Source: Paraburkholderia ginsengisoli NBRC 100965
GTDB taxonomy: Bacteria; Pseudomonadota; Gammaproteobacteria; Burkholderiales; Burkholderiaceae
DNA length: 64,000 nt
Direction of reading: 5' to 3'
NCBI RefSeq assembly: GCF_000739735.1
Contig: NZ_BBJF01000002.1
Coordinates: forward strand, 1 to 64,000
This document shows, one piece after another, positions 17,419 to 26,746 of the stretch. The translations under genes and the position numbers were made by a program. The first letter of the stretch is position 1; each line of letters begins with the position of its first letter. Below the pieces are notes generated by a model, which was not told where the DNA came from, did no database searches, and saw only the letters and a list, made by a program, of their open reading frames with translations.

Positions 17419-18882
17419 ATGGTCGATGTACTTGTAATCGGAGGAGGCAACGCCGCGCTATGCGCCGCGCTGATGGCGCGCGAAGCGGGCGCGTCGGTGC
17501 TGCTTCTCGAATCGGCCCCGCGCGAATGGCGCGGCGGCAACTCACAACACACCCGCAACTTGCGCTGCATGCACGATGCACCGCAAGACGTGCTCGTCGA
17601 AGCCTACCCGGAAGAAGAGTACTGGCGCGACCTGTTGAAGGTGACCGGCGGCATCACGAACGAACATCTCGCGCGTCTCGTGATCCGCGCGTCGGCAACC
17701 TGCCGGCCGTGGATGCGCAAACACGGCGTGCGATTCCAGCCGCCGCTGTCCGGCGCGCTGCACGTCGCGCGCACCAACGCGTTTTTCATGGGCGGTGGCA
17801 AGGCGCTCGTCAATGCGTACTACCGCAGCGCCGAAGCGCTCGGCGTGCAGGTTCTCTACGACACCCCCGTCGACACGATTGAACTGGACGGCGACCGCTT
17901 CGTCGCGGCCCGCAGTGGCGAACGCCGTTTCGAGGCGCGTGCGTGTGTACTCGCGGCGGGCGGCTTCGAATCCAACCGCGAATGGCTCAGGGAGGCCTGG
18001 GGGCAGAATGAGCGCGGCGAATGGCCGGCCGATAACTTCCTGATTCGCGGCACCCGCTTTAACAAAGGCGTGTTGCTGAAGTACATGATCGACGCGGGCG
18101 CGGATGCGATCGGCGACCCGTCGCAATCGCATTGCGTCGCGATCGACGCGCGCGCACCGCTCTACGACGGCGGCATCTGCACGCGGATCGACTGCGTGTC
18201 GCTGGGCGTGGTGGTCAATCGCGACGCCGAGCGGTTCTACGACGAGGGCGAGGACTTCTGGCCGAAGCGTTACGCGATCTGGGGACGCCTCGTCGCGCAG
18301 CAGCCTGGCCAGACCGGCTACTCGATCATCGACTCGAAGGCGATCGGCCGCTTCATGCCGCCGGTGTTTCCAGGTGAGAAATCCGACACGCTGGACGGAC
18401 TGGCGCGTCAGCTCGGTCTGCCGGAAGCGGCGTTCGTGCGGACCGTCACCGAGTACAACGACGCATGTCGCGTTGGCACGTTCGACCACACCGCGCTCGA
18501 CGACTGCCACACCGAGCAACTCGTGCCGCCGAAAACCCACTGGGCCAGGCCCATCGACACGCCGCCTTTCTATGGCTATGCGCTCAAGCCCGGCATCACG
18601 TTCACTTACCTGGGGCTGAAGGTCAACGATCGCGCGCAGGTCCATTTCGGCGGCCAGCCGAGCGAGAACCTGTTCGTCGCGGGCGAGATGATGGCCGGCA
18701 ACGTGCTCGGCAAGGGCTATACGGCTGGGGTCGGCATGTCGATCGGCACGGCGTTCGGGCGTATCGCCGGCACCGAGGCGGCGAGGGCCGCGCAGGCCAC
18801 GCCGACGGCGCAAGCGTCGCAAATCGAATACGCGGCTCGAACCGCACGCGAATCATCGGGAGTACTCAGTGCAGAAAATTGA
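17419..18882 (+). CDS. tcuA: FAD-dependent tricarballylate dehydrogenase
   Basis: TcuA oxidises tricarballylate to cis-aconitate using FAD, so that it can enter the TCA cycle. The 487-residue flavoprotein of the fumarate reductase/succinate dehydrogenase type begins with the dinucleotide-binding motif [20 protein letters not shown] and later shows the FAD-contact segment [22 protein letters not shown] strong ribosome binding site AGGAGG lies eight bases upstream inside the structured leader. It overlaps tcuB by 14 bases. The tcuA-tcuB-tcuC order matches the Salmonella cluster. Confidence 0.9.
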   Translation: MVDVLVIGGGNAALCAALMAREAGASVLLLESAPREWRGGNSQHTRNLRCMHDAPQDVLVEAYPEEEYWRDLLKVTGGITNEHLARLVIRASATCRPWMRKHGVRFQPPLSGALHVARTNAFFMGGGKALVNAYYRSAEALGVQVLYDTPVDTIELDGDRFVAARSGERRFEARACVLAAGGFESNREWLREAWGQNERGEWPADNFLIRGTRFNKGVLLKYMIDAGADAIGDPSQSHCVAIDARAPLYDGGICTRIDCVSLGVVVNRDAERFYDEGEDFWPKRYAIWGRLVAQQPGQTGYSIIDSKAIGRFMPPVFPGEKSDTLDGLARQLGLPEAAFVRTVTEYNDACRVGTFDHTALDDCHTEQLVPPKTHWARPIDTPPFYGYALKPGITFTYLGLKVNDRAQVHFGGQPSENLFVAGEMMAGNVLGKGYTAGVGMSIGTAFGRIAGTEAARAAQATPTAQASQIEYAARTARESSGVLSAEN

Positions 18883-20104
18883 AGCGCTCGCGCGTGAAGC
18901 GCAGCAACTGGCCGACTCGCCCGGCGGCGCCGGTCATTCTTCCGCGCGCGATCCCCGGTCGAAAGTCATCCCGATCGTTCCGCTGACCCGCAATGAAACC
19001 GAAGTCGCGCGGCAGATGCAGATCTGCAACGCGTGCCGCTACTGCGAAGGTTTCTGCGCGGTATTCCCGGCGATGACCCGTCGCCTCGAATTCGGCAAGG
19101 CGGACGTGAACTACCTCGCCAACCTGTGCCACAACTGCGGCGCGTGCTATCACGCGTGCCAGTACGCACCGCCGCACGAATTCGCGGTGAACGTGCCGCA
19201 GGCGATGGCGAAAGTCCGGCTCGAAACCTACACCGAATACGCATGGCCGCCGGTGATGGGCGCGCTGTACAAACGCAACGGCTTGACCGTGTCGCTGGCG
19301 CTGGCGGCGGGCCTCGCGCTGTTCCTGCTGCTCGGCACCGCGCTCGCGGGCTCGCTGTTCGACTACCGCCCGGGCGCGCAGGCATCCGCACAGGCATCCG
19401 GCTTCTACGCGATCTTCCCGCATAACCTGCTCGCGCTGATCTTCGGTGCGGTGTTCGGGTTCGCGGCGCTCGCGTTGGGCATCGGCGTGACGCGATTCTG
19501 GCGCGACGTGTCGGCGGGCACGGCGTCGGCGCCGGCGATCGTCGAGGCGACCCGCAATGTGCTGGGCCTTACCTATCTCGACGGCGGTCACGGCGACGGC
19601 TGCAACGAAGCCGACGACCGCTTCACGCTCGCGCGCCGGCGCTTTCATCACTTCACGTTCTACGGCTTCATGCTGTGCTTCGCCGCGACGGTGGTGGCGA
19701 CGCTGTATCACTACGTGCTCGGCGAAGAGGCGCCTTACCCGATGCTGAGTGTGCCGGTCGTGCTGGGCACGCTGGGCGGTCTCGGTCTGTTGATCGGACC
19801 GGCCGGTCTGCTGTGGCTGAACCTGCGGCGCGACCGCGCGCGCGGCGACGCGAAGCAGCGTCCGATGGATCGCGGTTTCATCGCGCTGCTGTTGCTGACG
19901 AGCACCACCGGACTTGCGCTCCTCGCCGGCCGCGACACGCCGGCAATGCCCGCGCTGCTCGCGACGCATCTGGGCGTGGTGGTGGGACTGTTCGCGACGC
20001 TGCCTTACGGCAAATTCGCGCACGGCATTTATCGCAGCGCCGCGCTGCTCAAGTCCGCGATCGAAAAGCGCCGCGGCAGTGGTCTGCAAGCCGGCGCCGA
20101 CTAG
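18869..20104 (+). CDS. tcuB: Tricarballylate utilization 4Fe-4S membrane protein
   Basis: TcuB re-oxidises the reduced flavin of TcuA and passes electrons to the membrane quinone pool. The N-terminal part has two iron-sulfur cysteine clusters ([11 protein letters not shown] and [13 protein letters not shown]); the rest has several hydrophobic membrane segments, including [19 protein letters not shown], in a total of 411 residues. It starts at GTG 18869 inside the end of tcuA, so translation is probably coupled. tcuC follows 51 bases later. Confidence 0.92.
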   Translation: MQKIEALAREAQQLADSPGGAGHSSARDPRSKVIPIVPLTRNETEVARQMQICNACRYCEGFCAVFPAMTRRLEFGKADVNYLANLCHNCGACYHACQYAPPHEFAVNVPQAMAKVRLETYTEYAWPPVMGALYKRNGLTVSLALAAGLALFLLLGTALAGSLFDYRPGAQASAQASGFYAIFPHNLLALIFGAVFGFAALALGIGVTRFWRDVSAGTASAPAIVEATRNVLGLTYLDGGHGDGCNEADDRFTLARRRFHHFTFYGFMLCFAATVVATLYHYVLGEEAPYPMLSVPVVLGTLGGLGLLIGPAGLLWLNLRRDRARGDAKQRPMDRGFIALLLLTSTTGLALLAGRDTPAMPALLATHLGVVVGLFATLPYGKFAHGIYRSAALLKSAIEKRRGSGLQAGAD

Positions 20105-20155
20105 ACACGGCAGCGTCGCCAGCATCGTAAAGACAATACAACGGAGACCTTGATC

Positions 20156-21466
20156 ATGAACCCCACAACCCCGATCGCGAAGGACGCGGCCACCTCACGC
20201 GTGTCGAAAGTCGGCGCGGTGTTGCGCGTGACCAGCGGCAACTTTCTGGAGCAGTTCGACTTCTTTCTGTTCGGCTTTTACGCGCCGTCCATTTCGAAGG
20301 TGTTCTTCCCGACGAGCAGCGAGTTCGCGTCGCTGATGCTCACGTTCGCGGTGTTCGGCGCGGGCTTCCTGATGCGGCCGCTCGGCGCGATTTTCCTCGG
20401 GGCGTACATCGACCGGGTGGGACGTCGCAAAGGTTTGATCGTGACGCTGTCGATCATGGCGAGCGGCACGATCCTGATCGGCTGTGTGCCGGGTTACGCG
20501 TCGATCGGTCTGCTGGCGCCGGGGCTCGTGCTGCTCGGGCGGCTGTTGCAGGGCTTCTCCGCCGGCGCCGAACTGGGCGGCGTGTCCGTCTATCTCGCCG
20601 AGATCGCGACGCCGGGCCGCAAAGGCTTCTATACGAGCTGGCAATCGGCGAGTCAGCAGGTCGCGATCGTGATTGCGGCGGCGCTCGGCTACGGCCTCAA
20701 TCACTGGATGACGCCCGAGGCAATCGGCGCATGGGGCTGGCGGATTCCTTTCTTTATCGGCTGCGCGATCGTGCCGCTGTTGTTCCTGCTGCGCCGCTCG
20801 CTGGAGGAGACGGAGCAGTTCAAGGCGCAGCGGCATCGTCCCAGCTCGCGTGAAGTCTTCGGCACACTGTTGCAGAACTGGAAGATCGTGTTCGCGGGCA
20901 TGCTGCTGGTGGCGATGACCACCACCACGTTCTACCTGATCACCGTCTACACGCCGACCTTCGGCAAGAGCGTGCTGAAGCTCACCACCGCCGACAGTCT
21001 GATCGTCACGCTGTGCGTCGGCATTGGCAATTTCTTCTGGCTGCCGGTGGGCGGCGCGCTGTCCGATCGCATCGGACGCCGGCCGATCCTGATCGCGATT
21101 ACCGTGCTGGCGCTACTGACCGCGTATCCGGCACTGTGGTGGCTGGCGTCGGCGCCGAGCTTCGGCCGCATGCTGCTCGTGCTGCTGTGGTTTTCGTTCT
21201 TCTTCGGCATGTATAACGGCGCGATGGTGGCCGCGCTGACCGAAGTGATGCCGGAGAACGTGCGCGTGGCCGGCTTCTCGCTCGCGTTCAGTCTCGCGAC
21301 GGCGATCTTCGGCGGCTTTACGCCGGCGGTGTCGACCTATCTGATCCAGATGACCGGCGATCGCGCCGCGCCGGGATACTGGCTGAGTTTTGCGGCGGCC
21401 TGCGGGCTCGTTGCGACGTTGATTCTTTATCGGCGGAGTGAGGTGGCCAAGCGGTTTGCGACGTAG
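20156..21466 (+). CDS. tcuC: MFS tricarballylate/citrate:proton symporter
   Basis: A major facilitator transporter of 436 residues and about 12 membrane helices, in the citrate/metabolite:H+ symporter family. The loop 2-3 motif ([12 protein letters not shown]) and the repeated [12 protein letters not shown] of the second half are clear. Position after tcuA-tcuB identifies it as the tricarballylate importer, though citrate or cis-aconitate are possible substrates. The ATG at 20156 has GGAG nine bases upstream; a TTG at 20150 is too close to that site. A terminator follows at 21493. Confidence 0.9.
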   Translation: MNPTTPIAKDAATSRVSKVGAVLRVTSGNFLEQFDFFLFGFYAPSISKVFFPTSSEFASLMLTFAVFGAGFLMRPLGAIFLGAYIDRVGRRKGLIVTLSIMASGTILIGCVPGYASIGLLAPGLVLLGRLLQGFSAGAELGGVSVYLAEIATPGRKGFYTSWQSASQQVAIVIAAALGYGLNHWMTPEAIGAWGWRIPFFIGCAIVPLLFLLRRSLEETEQFKAQRHRPSSREVFGTLLQNWKIVFAGMLLVAMTTTTFYLITVYTPTFGKSVLKLTTADSLIVTLCVGIGNFFWLPVGGALSDRIGRRPILIAITVLALLTAYPALWWLASAPSFGRMLLVLLWFSFFFGMYNGAMVAALTEVMPENVRVAGFSLAFSLATAIFGGFTPAVSTYLIQMTGDRAAPGYWLSFAAACGLVATLILYRRSEVAKRFAT

Positions 21467-21492
21467 CGCGACGCAGTGAAGTCCAAGATTCG

Positions 21493-21517
21493 AGCCCGCC
21501 TTCCGCGGGCTTTTTTT
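21493..21517 (+). terminator. Intrinsic terminator of tcuABC
   Basis: The stem AGCCCGC/GCGGGCT with a short loop is followed by seven T residues, 27 bases after the tcuC stop. Confidence 0.9.
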
Positions 21518-21595
21518 ATGCGCGCCCAAACTCGCGCAGCAAGCCTCCGCGTCTGTCCTGGTCGGTCCAATTTCATTAAATCCCATTATCTGAAT

Positions 21596-21613
21596 CCAAC
21601 ATTCACATATTGG
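21596..21613. promoter_or_regulatory. CCAA/TTGG dyad at the IclR-gene promoter
   Basis: CCAA and TTGG form an inverted repeat with a ten-base spacer that overlaps the -35 element of the promoter just downstream. The position suits negative autoregulation by the IclR-type protein, but the dyad is short. Confidence 0.3.
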
Positions 21614-21639
21614 TGATTTCTCAAAAATGCTCCTACAAT
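21610..21639 (+). promoter_or_regulatory. Probable promoter of the iclR-dgo-ara cluster
   Basis: TTGGTG (21610-21615) and TACAAT (21634-21639) are separated by 18 bases. Transcription would start near 21646, giving a leader of about 190 bases before the IclR start. Confidence 0.5.
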
Positions 21640-21730
21640 CCAACCCAACACGCAACGTGAGCCGAAAAGCCCCTCAGCAATCCGGCCGCGCAAACAGCGA
21701 TAGCAAAAAAAATCGGAGACAAGGCCAACC

Positions 21731-21811
21731 ATGCCTACCAGCCCAAGGCAGCACCTCTGCGCCCGCCGCATCGCGCGTATTTCAGGCTTTTCCTCCGGCC
21801 CCGCGCTGTAA
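21731..21811 (+). CDS. Possible 26-residue leader peptide upstream of the IclR gene
   Basis: An ATG at 21731, with GGAG about 13 bases upstream (21713-21716) and AAGG nearer, opens a frame of 26 codons ending in TAA at 21809-21811. The peptide is Arg- and Ser-rich (MPTSPRQHLCARRIARISGF at its start). It lies in the 190-base leader between the promoter and the ATG at 21840. It may be a regulatory upstream ORF or chance; conservation in relatives would decide. Confidence 0.25.
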   Translation: MPTSPRQHLCARRIARISGFSSGPAL

Positions 21812-21839
21812 GCGCACACACCATCCAACGCCAATCGCC

Positions 21840-22796
21840 ATGAACAAAGCGATGCCCACTCACGCCGCGAACGCGTCCGAAGCCGATCACGCGGGCAGCG
21901 CCGCACCGCTGGCGGCCTCGGCCGCCAAGGCGCCGCGCGCCAGCGCGCAACCGGCCGCCGTCAACGGAATCGCCGTGCCCAGCACGCTGCTGGACATCAC
22001 GCCGCAACAAGCCGGCACGCAAACGCTGTTGCGCGGCCTGGCGATTCTCGAAGCCGCCGCCGCCGGCGTGCGCGATCTGCGCACTTTCGGCGCCGCGCTC
22101 GGCACGACTCGCAGCACCACGCATCGCCTCGTGAGCAGCCTCGTGCAGGCGCGCTATCTACGTCAGGTGCAGGGCGGCTATCTGCTGGGTCCGAAATTGA
22201 TCGAACTCGGCACCATCGCGCTCGAACAGATGCCGCTCACCGCCGTCGCCCGTCCGCATCTCGAATCGCTCGCCGAACAGACGCTCGACACGATCCACCT
22301 CGGTGTGCGCGACGGCGACGACGTGCTGTACATCGACAAGATTCCCGGCACCCGTGGCCTCGAAATGCGTTCGCGCGTCGGGCACCGTATGCCGCTGGCG
22401 TCGACGGGGATCGGCAAGGCGATGATGCTCGACCTCACGCCCGACATCTGGCAGTCGCTGTTCGACGCATCGCGCCGCGCGCTTGCCAGCGTTTCGTTCA
22501 AGCCGGACAACCGCCCCGACGCGCCGACCTTCATGCAGCGCATGGCCAACTACGCGGCCGGCGGCTACACGTTCGACCTCGAAGAGAACGAAGCGGCGAT
22601 CCGTTGCGTCGCCGCCCCGGTGCGCGATGCGTCGGGCGCGGTGGTGGCGGCGCTGTCGGTGGCGAGCACGATTCCGTACATGCCGCTCGAACGCATGGAC
22701 GAACTGATTCCCGTCGTGCAGCGCGAAGCGCGCGCGATCTCGGAAGAACTCGGTTGGCGCGCTCCGCAACCGACCACCCGCAGGATCAAGCGATGA
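21840..22796 (+). CDS. IclR-family transcriptional regulator of sugar-acid catabolism
   Basis: A regulator of 318 residues with an N-terminal winged helix-turn-helix (TLLRGLAILEAA ... TRSTTHRLVSSLVQ) and a C-terminal IclR effector domain (residues about 130-305). The first 55 residues are an Ala-rich, poorly conserved extension. I place the start at ATG 21840; the frame stays open back to 21627 but a likely promoter and leader occupy that space. The stop overlaps the dgoK start by four bases, so it is the first gene of the dgo cluster and probably controls it (DgoR-like role, inferred). Confidence 0.82.
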   Translation: MNKAMPTHAANASEADHAGSAAPLAASAAKAPRASAQPAAVNGIAVPSTLLDITPQQAGTQTLLRGLAILEAAAAGVRDLRTFGAALGTTRSTTHRLVSSLVQARYLRQVQGGYLLGPKLIELGTIALEQMPLTAVARPHLESLAEQTLDTIHLGVRDGDDVLYIDKIPGTRGLEMRSRVGHRMPLASTGIGKAMMLDLTPDIWQSLFDASRRALASVSFKPDNRPDAPTFMQRMANYAAGGYTFDLEENEAAIRCVAAPVRDASGAVVAALSVASTIPYMPLERMDELIPVVQREARAISEELGWRAPQPTTRRIKR

Positions 22797-23866
22797 AACA
22801 GGCGGGTTCTCTCACTCCGGCAGGCAGCCATCCGGCGGCAGGCGTCGCCGACGCCGCCGACATCGATTTCGCGCACGCCGCACTGATCGCGCTCGACTGG
22901 GGCACCAGCTCACTGCGCGCCTATCTCTACGATGCCGATGGCCAGGTGCTGGCGACGCGCGCGTCGCTAGCCGGCATCATGAATCTGCCGCGCAGCGCGG
23001 AGCAGGGCGGCTTCGACGCCGCTTTCGACGACGTGTGCGGCGCGTGGCTCGCCCAGACGGGCACGTTGCCGGTGATCGCGGCGGGCATGGTCGGCAGCGC
23101 GCAGGGCTGGCTCGAAGCGCCGTATGTCGACGCACCGGCGAGCGCCGATGCGCTGGTGAGCGGCCTCGTCCGCGTGCAGGCGGCTTGCGGCGCGACGCTG
23201 CACATCGTGCCGGGCGTTCTGCAACGCGGCGAACTGCCCAACGTGATGCGCGGCGAAGAAACGCAGATTTTCGGCGCGCTCAGCCAGGACGCGAACGCCG
23301 CCAGTGTCGCGGAAAGCGGTAAGCGCGCGTTGATCGGCTTGCCCGGCACGCACGCGAAATGGGTGGTCGTGCAGGCGGGGCGCATCGAACGTTTTCATAC
23401 GTTCATGACCGGCGAGGTGTTCGCCGCGCTGCGCGAGCACACGATCCTCGGTCGCACGATGGTCACGCCGGATCGTCCGGATACCGAAGCATTCCTGCGC
23501 GGCGTGAGCATCGCGCGCGAAAAAGGCCAGGCGGGCATGCTCGCGACCGTGTTCAGCGCGCGCACCCTCGGCCTCACCGGACAACTGGCGGGCGACAAGC
23601 AACCCGACTATCTGTCGGGTCTGCTGATCGGCCACGAACTGGCGGGCCTCGACGCCGTGCTGACGCAACAGCAAAGCTCGCTCGCCGCGCAGCGCCTGCG
23701 GCTGATCGGCAATGAAGCGTTGTGCGAGCGGTATCGACTCGCGCTCGCGCAATTCGGCTGCACCCAGGTGGAGCTGGTGAAGCACGCGACCGAGCGCGGC
23801 TTGTGGCGCGTCGCGTCGCAGGCGGGGCTCGTCAATCCGGCCGCCCACGCGGCGCGCGCCGGCTAG
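22793..23866 (+). CDS. dgoK: 2-dehydro-3-deoxygalactonokinase
   Basis: DgoK phosphorylates 2-keto-3-deoxy-galactonate with ATP in the De Ley-Doudoroff pathway. The 357 residues show the actin-like ATPase fold start ALIALDWGTSSLRAYLYD, the GMVGSAQGW segment and LPGTHAKWV typical of the family. It starts at ATG 22793 within the regulator stop and is followed 48 bases later by dgoA, whose product cleaves the phosphorylated intermediate. Confidence 0.93.
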   Translation: MKQAGSLTPAGSHPAAGVADAADIDFAHAALIALDWGTSSLRAYLYDADGQVLATRASLAGIMNLPRSAEQGGFDAAFDDVCGAWLAQTGTLPVIAAGMVGSAQGWLEAPYVDAPASADALVSGLVRVQAACGATLHIVPGVLQRGELPNVMRGEETQIFGALSQDANAASVAESGKRALIGLPGTHAKWVVVQAGRIERFHTFMTGEVFAALREHTILGRTMVTPDRPDTEAFLRGVSIAREKGQAGMLATVFSARTLGLTGQLAGDKQPDYLSGLLIGHELAGLDAVLTQQQSSLAAQRLRLIGNEALCERYRLALAQFGCTQVELVKHATERGLWRVASQAGLVNPAAHAARAG

Positions 23867-23914
23867 GCGGCGGGTCAAGCCGTCACAGCGCCCCTCACGA
23901 AACAAGGAACCGAC

Positions 23915-24595
23915 ATGCAACCTCACATCAATCTGCCCGCACCGTACATGCCGCACGCGGGTTTGATCGCGGCGTTCGAAGTCTGTCCGCTGATCGCGAT
24001 CATGCGCGGCGTGACGCCCGCCGATGCCGCCGATCACGGTCAGGCGCTGTACGAGGCGGGCTTTCGCATCGTCGAAGTGCCGTTGAATTCGCCGCAGCCG
24101 TTCGACAGCATCGCCGCAATCCGCAAGGTGTTGCCGGCCGACGCGATCGTCGGCGCGGGCACGGTGCTGCATCCGGGCTTTGTCAACGACGTGAAGTCGG
24201 CGGGCGGCGAACTGGTCGTGATGCCGCACAGCGATCCGGAAGTCGTCATCGCCGCGAAAGCACAAGGACTTGCGTGCGCGCCTGGCGTCGCTACGCCGAC
24301 GGAAGCGTTTATCGCGCTGAAGAACGGCGCGGACGTGCTGAAGATGTTTCCCGCCGAACAGCTCGGCTGCCACATCGTGAAGGCGTGGCGTGCGGTGATT
24401 GCGGCGCAGGTGCCGCTGGTGCCGGTCGGCGGCATCACGCCGGACAACATGGGCCCGTTCCTGAGCGCGGGCGCGAACGGCTTCGGCCTCGGTTCGGCGT
24501 TGTACAAGCCGGGTCAGAGCGCGGCCGTGACCGCGTCGCATGCGAAGGCGTTCATCAACGGCTTGCGCATCGCTCGCGCGGGCGCCAAGAAATGA
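23915..24595 (+). CDS. dgoA: 2-dehydro-3-deoxy-6-phosphogalactonate aldolase
   Basis: DgoA splits 2-keto-3-deoxy-6-phosphogalactonate into pyruvate and glyceraldehyde 3-phosphate. The 226-residue class I aldolase shows the start IMRGVTPADA, the base-Glu segment RIVEVPLNSPQPF and the Schiff-base lysine in ADVLKMFPAEQLG. It differs from the KDPG aldolase (eda) at the end of this window. The stop overlaps the next gene's start (ATGA). Confidence 0.92.
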   Translation: MQPHINLPAPYMPHAGLIAAFEVCPLIAIMRGVTPADAADHGQALYEAGFRIVEVPLNSPQPFDSIAAIRKVLPADAIVGAGTVLHPGFVNDVKSAGGELVVMPHSDPEVVIAAKAQGLACAPGVATPTEAFIALKNGADVLKMFPAEQLGCHIVKAWRAVIAAQVPLVPVGGITPDNMGPFLSAGANGFGLGSALYKPGQSAAVTASHAKAFINGLRIARAGAKK

Positions 24596-25368
24596 AACGG
24601 CTCGCCGGCAAAGCCGCCTTGGTGACCGGCGCGGGGCGCGGCATCGGCGCGGCGATCGCGCTCGCGTTCGCACGCGAAGGAGCATCGGTCGTGCTCGCGG
24701 AACTGGATATCGACACCGCGCAGCAGACGGCCGAGCACATCAAGGCGCAAACCGGCGCGCGCGTGCTCGCGGTACGCACGGACGTCACGCAATCGGCGTC
24801 GGTGCAGCACGCGGTCAGCGAGGGCGAGCAGGCGTTCGGCGCGATCGACGTATTGGTGAACAACGCGGGCATCAACGTGTTCTGCGATCCGCTGACGATG
24901 ACCGACGACGACTGGCGCCGCTGTTTCGCGGTCGATCTCGACGGCGTGTGGAACGGTTGCCGCGCGGTGTTGCCGGGCATGGTCGAACGTGGCGCGGGCA
25001 GCATTATCAACATCGCGTCGACGCACGCGTTCAAGATCATTCCGGGCTGCTTTCCGTACCCGGTCGCGAAGCACGGCGTGATCGGTTTGACGCGCGCGCT
25101 CGGCATCGAATACGCGCCGCGCAACGTGCGCGTGAACGCGATTGCGCCGGGCTACATCGAAACGCAATTGACGCACGACTGGTGGAACGAGCAGCCCGAT
25201 CCCGAGGCCGCGCGGCTGGCGACGCTGCAACTGCCGCCGATGAAGCGCATCGGCCGCCCGGAAGAAGTGGCGATGACCGCGGTGTTCCTCGCATCGGACG
25301 AGGCGCCGTTCATCAACGCCAGTTGCATCACCGTGGATGGCGGCCGCTCGGCGCTGTACCACGACTGA
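24592..25368 (+). CDS. SDR-family oxidoreductase in the sugar cluster
   Basis: A short-chain dehydrogenase/reductase of 258 residues with the NAD(P) motif TGAGRGIG, NNAGIN, the catalytic Tyr/Lys pair in YPVAK and a C-terminal INASCITVDGG. It is translationally coupled to dgoA. Possible roles are oxidation of an aldose at C1 or of a 2-keto-3-deoxy sugar acid; sequence alone does not decide. A second SDR at 29421 belongs to the same cluster, so the two probably take different substrates. Confidence 0.85.
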   Translation: MKRLAGKAALVTGAGRGIGAAIALAFAREGASVVLAELDIDTAQQTAEHIKAQTGARVLAVRTDVTQSASVQHAVSEGEQAFGAIDVLVNNAGINVFCDPLTMTDDDWRRCFAVDLDGVWNGCRAVLPGMVERGAGSIINIASTHAFKIIPGCFPYPVAKHGVIGLTRALGIEYAPRNVRVNAIAPGYIETQLTHDWWNEQPDPEAARLATLQLPPMKRIGRPEEVAMTAVFLASDEAPFINASCITVDGGRSALYHD

Positions 25369-25385
25369 TTTTTGCAGCACGGAGT

Positions 25386-25401
25386 TTGCGCAGGGGCGCA
25401 A
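25386..25401 (+). other. Small perfect hairpin before araF
   Basis: TTGCGC/GCGCAA with an AGGG loop lies 18 bases after the SDR stop and about 100 bases before araF. No T run follows, so it may slow decay or partially terminate. Confidence 0.35.
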
Positions 25402-25499
25402 GAGTACACCGGACGACGCGCTGGCCGCGTGTGTCATCACCGGTACAAGAAGACGCGGCCGATACCTTCTCGTTATCAATTAGTCAGGAGACACGCATC

Positions 25500-26498
25500 A
25501 TGAAACGTAGAATTTTCCTCACGCTGGCAGCAGCGGCGACGGGTGTGCTCTTCAACGCGCCGGTTGCGCAAGCGGCCGACCCGGTCAAGATCGGCTTCCT
25601 CGTGAAGCAGCCGGAAGAACCCTGGTTCCAGGACGAATGGAAGTTCGCGGAAATCGCCGCGAAGGAAAAGGGCTTCACGCTGGTGAAGATCGGCGCGCCG
25701 TCGGGCGAGAAGGTGATGAGCGCAATCGACAACCTGTCCGCACAGAAGGCGCAAGGCTTCGTGATCTGCACGCCGGACGTCAAGCTCGGACCGGGCATCG
25801 TCGCGAAGGCGAAGGCCGACAAGCTGAAGATGATGACGGTCGACGACCGCCTCGTCGACGGCGCGGGCAAGCCGATCGCATCGGTGCCGCATATGGGCAT
25901 CTCGGCGTACAACATCGGCAAGCAGGTCGGCGACGGTCTGGCTGCGGAAATCAAGAAGCGTGGCTGGGACATGAAGGACGTCGGCGCGATCGACGTGACT
26001 TATGAACAGCTGCCGACCGCGCATGACCGCACCAGCGGCGCGACCGACGCACTGGTGGCCGCGGGCTTCCCGAAGGCGAACATCATCGCTGCGCCGCAAG
26101 CGAAGACCGATACGGAAAACGCGTTCAACGCCGCCAACATCGCGCTGACGAAGAACCCGCAGTTCAAGCACTGGGTGGCTTACGCGCTGAACGACGAAGG
26201 CGTGCTCGGTGCGGTGCGCGCAGCGGAAGGCCGCGGCTTCAAGGCCGACAACATGATCGGTATCGGCATCGGCGGTTCGGACTCGGCATTGAACGAATTC
26301 AAGAAGCCGACGCCGACGGGCTTCTACGGCACGGTCATCATCAGCCCGAAGCGCCACGGCGAAGAAACCTCGACGCTGATGTACGACTGGATCACGCAAG
26401 GCAAGGAACCGCCGGCACTCACGCTGACGACCGGCATGCTGGCCACGCGTGAGAACGTCAGCGACGTGCGTCAGAAGATGGGGCTGGCGTCGAACTGA
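25500..26498 (+). CDS. araF: L-arabinose/D-galactose-type ABC transporter, periplasmic binding protein
   Basis: A solute-binding protein of 332 residues. A signal peptide ends at VAQA/A near residue 25. The mature part closely follows E. coli AraF, for example IGFLVKQPEEPWFQDEWKFA near the N-terminus and FVICTPDVKLG. AraF-type proteins bind L-arabinose and also D-galactose and D-fucose, which fits the dgo genes alongside. The CAGGAG site seven bases upstream supports the ATG at 25500. A large hairpin separates it from araG. Confidence 0.92.
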   Translation: MKRRIFLTLAAAATGVLFNAPVAQAADPVKIGFLVKQPEEPWFQDEWKFAEIAAKEKGFTLVKIGAPSGEKVMSAIDNLSAQKAQGFVICTPDVKLGPGIVAKAKADKLKMMTVDDRLVDGAGKPIASVPHMGISAYNIGKQVGDGLAAEIKKRGWDMKDVGAIDVTYEQLPTAHDRTSGATDALVAAGFPKANIIAAPQAKTDTENAFNAANIALTKNPQFKHWVAYALNDEGVLGAVRAAEGRGFKADNMIGIGIGGSDSALNEFKKPTPTGFYGTVIISPKRHGEETSTLMYDWITQGKEPPALTLTTGMLATRENVSDVRQKMGLASN

Positions 26499-26537
26499 GC
26501 GTTCGCGATTCAGCACGCTTTGACATGAAGTGAACTG

Positions 26538-26570
26538 CCGGCGCGTCATGGTCGAAACATGGCGCGCCGG
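26538..26570 (+). other. Large intercistronic hairpin between araF and araG
   Basis: A stem of 13 pairs (CCGGCGCG-T-CATG with CATG-G-CGCGCCGG, one T-G wobble) encloses a seven-base loop. It lies 40 bases after the araF stop and has no T tract. Such hairpins often protect the upstream message from 3' decay so that binding protein is made in excess over the ATPase and permease; partial termination is the alternative. Confidence 0.6.
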
Positions 26571-26678
26571 TGGCAGCAATAGAAAAGTAGAGACAGGCGA
26601 TGTTTTGCGCCGGCCCATGACTGCGTAGTACGCACCACGCAATCACGCGGCCAGGCGAGAAGCACGGTTCACATGAAG

Positions 26679-26746
26679 CAGCAACTACATTGCATGGGAC
26701 CGGCGTGAGTGCTGAAGCACTGACTCCGGTCGACAGAGGAGGCGAA
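26679..26746 (+). ncRNA. Structured leader before araG (matches the tcuA leader)
   Basis: This is 68 bases ending at the araG GTG. Hairpin 1 is GCAA/TTGC with loop CTACA (26681-26693). Hairpin 2 has GACCGG (26698-26703) paired with CCGGTC (26726-26731) around an inner 5-bp stem AGTGC/GCACT with loop TGAA (26708-26721). GAGGAGG follows. It shares CAGCAA-Y-TAC-R-TTGCATGG and ACTCCGRTC..ACAG..GGAGGC with the tcuA leader at 17351-17418, while the stem arms differ in sequence and still pair. It is probably a member of one RNA family. Confidence 0.55.
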
